Below the pieces are notes generated by a model that saw only the letters and a program-made list of their open reading frames with translations, made no database searches and was not told the DNA's origin. Made by a program: the position numbers and the translations under genes. A stretch of 64,000 nucleotides of DNA from the NCBI RefSeq assembly GCF_003287935.1, contig NZ_CP030287.1, forward strand, positions 6,031,022 through 6,095,021, in the 5' to 3' direction. How positions within the stretch are numbered: the first letter of the stretch is position 1; each line of letters starts with the position of its first letter. Below, piece after piece: positions 62,891 through 64,000 of the stretch. This stretch comes from Streptomyces sp. ICC1. GTDB taxonomy: Bacteria; Actinomycetota; Actinomycetes; Streptomycetales; Streptomycetaceae.

Positions 62891-63547
62891 TCAGTTGCCC
62901 GCCACGTCCTTGACCGCCACCGGGACCGGAGTCGAGCCGGAGATCAGCTCCAGGGTGAGGCCGGCCGTCGCGGGCGTCTCGAGCAGCTCGGCGAGCACCG
63001 CCGCCACGTCGTCGCGCGGGACCGGCCCGCGGCCCGTCCGTGCCTCCAGCCGGACCAGGCCCGTACCCGCGTCGTCGAGCAGCGCTCCCGGGCGCAGGAC
63101 CGTCCACTCCAGGCCCAGGCGGGTGCGGACGTGCTCGTCGGCCTCGCCCTTGGCGCGGAGGTAGGCGTCGAAGACCTCGTCGCCCTCGTGGCGGGCGTCC
63201 GCACCCATCGAGGAGACCATCAGGAAGCGGCGCACCCGGGCCCGTTCGGCCGCGTCCGCGAACAGCACCGCCGCGCCCCGGTCCACCGTGTCCTTGCGGC
63301 CCACACCGCTGCCGGGACCCGCGCCCGCCGCGAACACGGCGGCGTCCGCGCCCTGCAGGATGCCCGCCACGTGCTCGACCGACGCCGACTCCAGATCGCA
63401 CAGCACCGGTTCGGCGCCCGCCTCCCTGAGGTCGTCGCCCTGTGCCGGATCGCGGATGATGCCCGCGACCTCGTACCCGCGCGCGGCGAGCAGGCGCTCC
63501 AGCCGCAGCGCGATCTGACCGTGTCCACCCGCGATGACGATGCGCAT
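62891..63547 (-). CDS. NAD(P)-binding atypical SDR (NmrA/YwnB-like), 218 aa
   Basis: Start ATG 63547. VIAGGHGQIALRLERLLAAR is the Rossmann G-x-G-x-x-x motif. DAAVFAAGAGPGSGVGRKDT and VRRFLMVSSMGADA with AYLRAKGEADEHVR complete the SDR a5 pattern (S...Y-x-x-x-K: YLRAK). WTVLRPGALLDDAGTG forms the substrate side. It is a probable NADPH-dependent sensor or reductase. Confidence 0.88.
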   Translation of the reverse strand: MRIVIAGGHGQIALRLERLLAARGYEVAGIIRDPAQGDDLREAGAEPVLCDLESASVEHVAGILQGADAAVFAAGAGPGSGVGRKDTVDRGAAVLFADAAERARVRRFLMVSSMGADARHEGDEVFDAYLRAKGEADEHVRTRLGLEWTVLRPGALLDDAGTGLVRLEARTGRGPVPRDDVAAVLAELLETPATAGLTLELISGSTPVPVAVKDVAGN

Positions 63548-63601
63548 GCCCCGACCGTACGACGAGCCGGGCGCCCGCGCCCGGGAAAGCACGGTGAAGG
63601 T

Positions 63602-64000
63602 TCAGGGGCCGGGCTCCGTACGGCCCTGCCGGGGCAGGTCCAGGGCCACGGCGACGGCGGAGTCGCAGTACTCCCGTACGGCACTCGTCCGGGCTACCAC
63701 CCGCCCGCGGTGGATCACGATCCGGCTGTACGCGAGGGACAGCACGCTCGCGATCCGGTCCCCGCGCACGGCGAGCAGCTCCGCCGGAAAGCCGGCCTCC
63801 ACCCGCACCTCCGGCAGCCCCGTCGCCTCGCGGGCGGCGGCGCTGACCGAGTGGTAGGCCTCGGCGGCGCGGAGCCCGCCCTGGGAGGCCAGGAGGTACG
63901 CGGCTTCGAGCGGGTCGCCGCGCCCGACCGGATTGCCCGCGTCCCGCAGGGCCCCGCTGCCGGCCGCGACCCGGACCCCGGCGGCGCGCAGCAGCCGTAC
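63602..64000 (-). CDS. amidohydrolase (cytosine-deaminase-like), C-terminal 132 residues
   Basis: The gene runs off the right edge. Visible text: VAAGSGALRDAGNPVGRGDP, LEAAYLLASQGGLRAAEAYH, SVSAAAREATGLPEVRVEAG, FPAELLAVRGDRIASVLSLA, RIVIHRGRVVAR. The G-S/D-A-x-R-D...GR-DPLE segment carries the late metal-site Asp region of cytosine deaminase-type amidohydrolases (GSDALRDPWNP-G-GDPLE-A). Start and metal ligands lie outside, so the substrate is uncertain. Confidence 0.8.
   Translation of the reverse strand, partial: VRLLRAAGVRVAAGSGALRDAGNPVGRGDPLEAAYLLASQGGLRAAEAYHSVSAAAREATGLPEVRVEAGFPAELLAVRGDRIASVLSLAYSRIVIHRGRVVARTSAVREYCDSAVAVALDLPRQGRTEPGP

Overview
The window is high-GC actinobacterial DNA, almost certainly Streptomyces. 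Third codon positions are nearly all G or C, GTG and TTG starts and GTGA/TGATG overlaps are common, and the block around 40-55 kb has the Streptomyces order smc, glcP, flavin oxidoreductase, permease, ftsY, primase-like gene, nsdA, amtB-glnK-glnD.

Layout. 1-9.8 kb is accessory DNA: two RiPP-precursor-like paralogues at the left edge, small secreted and membrane proteins, genes broken by frameshifts, kinase and transposase debris, and a TnsA-like nuclease followed by an IS3-type OrfA. A sequencing-adapter scar at 10,102-10,134 cuts OrfA and the following ABC ATPase. 10.1-14.5 kb is a minus-strand operon under a cobalamin riboswitch: an anchored transcobalamin-like protein, a second anchored protein, and an ECF-type permease and ATPase; I infer cobamide uptake. 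14.5-22.6 kb holds an MBL-fold hydrolase, an aldehyde dehydrogenase/ferredoxin pair, a KstR-like regulator with a consensus operator, and a glycosyltransferase-methyltransferase-terpenoid-cyclase-fold operon. 22.7-26.2 kb has small membrane and lipoproteins, a DUF1275 protein and an LLM oxidoreductase falsely fused at a second, degraded adapter scar, and a 191-bp MITE. 26.2-34.1 kb has VOC and NAD(P)-binding proteins, an RNA-repair pair (T4 Rnl1-like ligase plus polynucleotide kinase/phosphatase) beside a NYN-like protein, lipoproteins, a two-component system and a YbjQ protein. 34.4-40.1 kb has a GH101 endo-alpha-N-acetylgalactosaminidase with an AraC regulator, then an EamA exporter and a cut MocR regulator ending in a 94-bp inverted copy of the EamA start. 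40.2-53 kb is the conserved nitrogen/SRP/cell-division block (glnD, glnK, amtB with a GlnR-box candidate, nsdA, ftsY, glcP, 3' part of smc). 55-64 kb carries htpX, yccF, a GT2 glycosyltransferase, a SulP transporter, a YajQ protein, tRNA-Tyr, and a partial amidohydrolase at the right edge.

Caution on contiguity. Two places (10.1 and 25.2 kb) contain sequence matching the Nextera Read-1/Tn5 mosaic-end adapter, a third (40.05-40.17 kb) combines a foldback repeat with a weaker adapter match, and smc loses its 5' half next to htpX. The window should be treated as several genomic segments joined by assembly. Gene order inside each segment looks sound; order across these joins should not be trusted.
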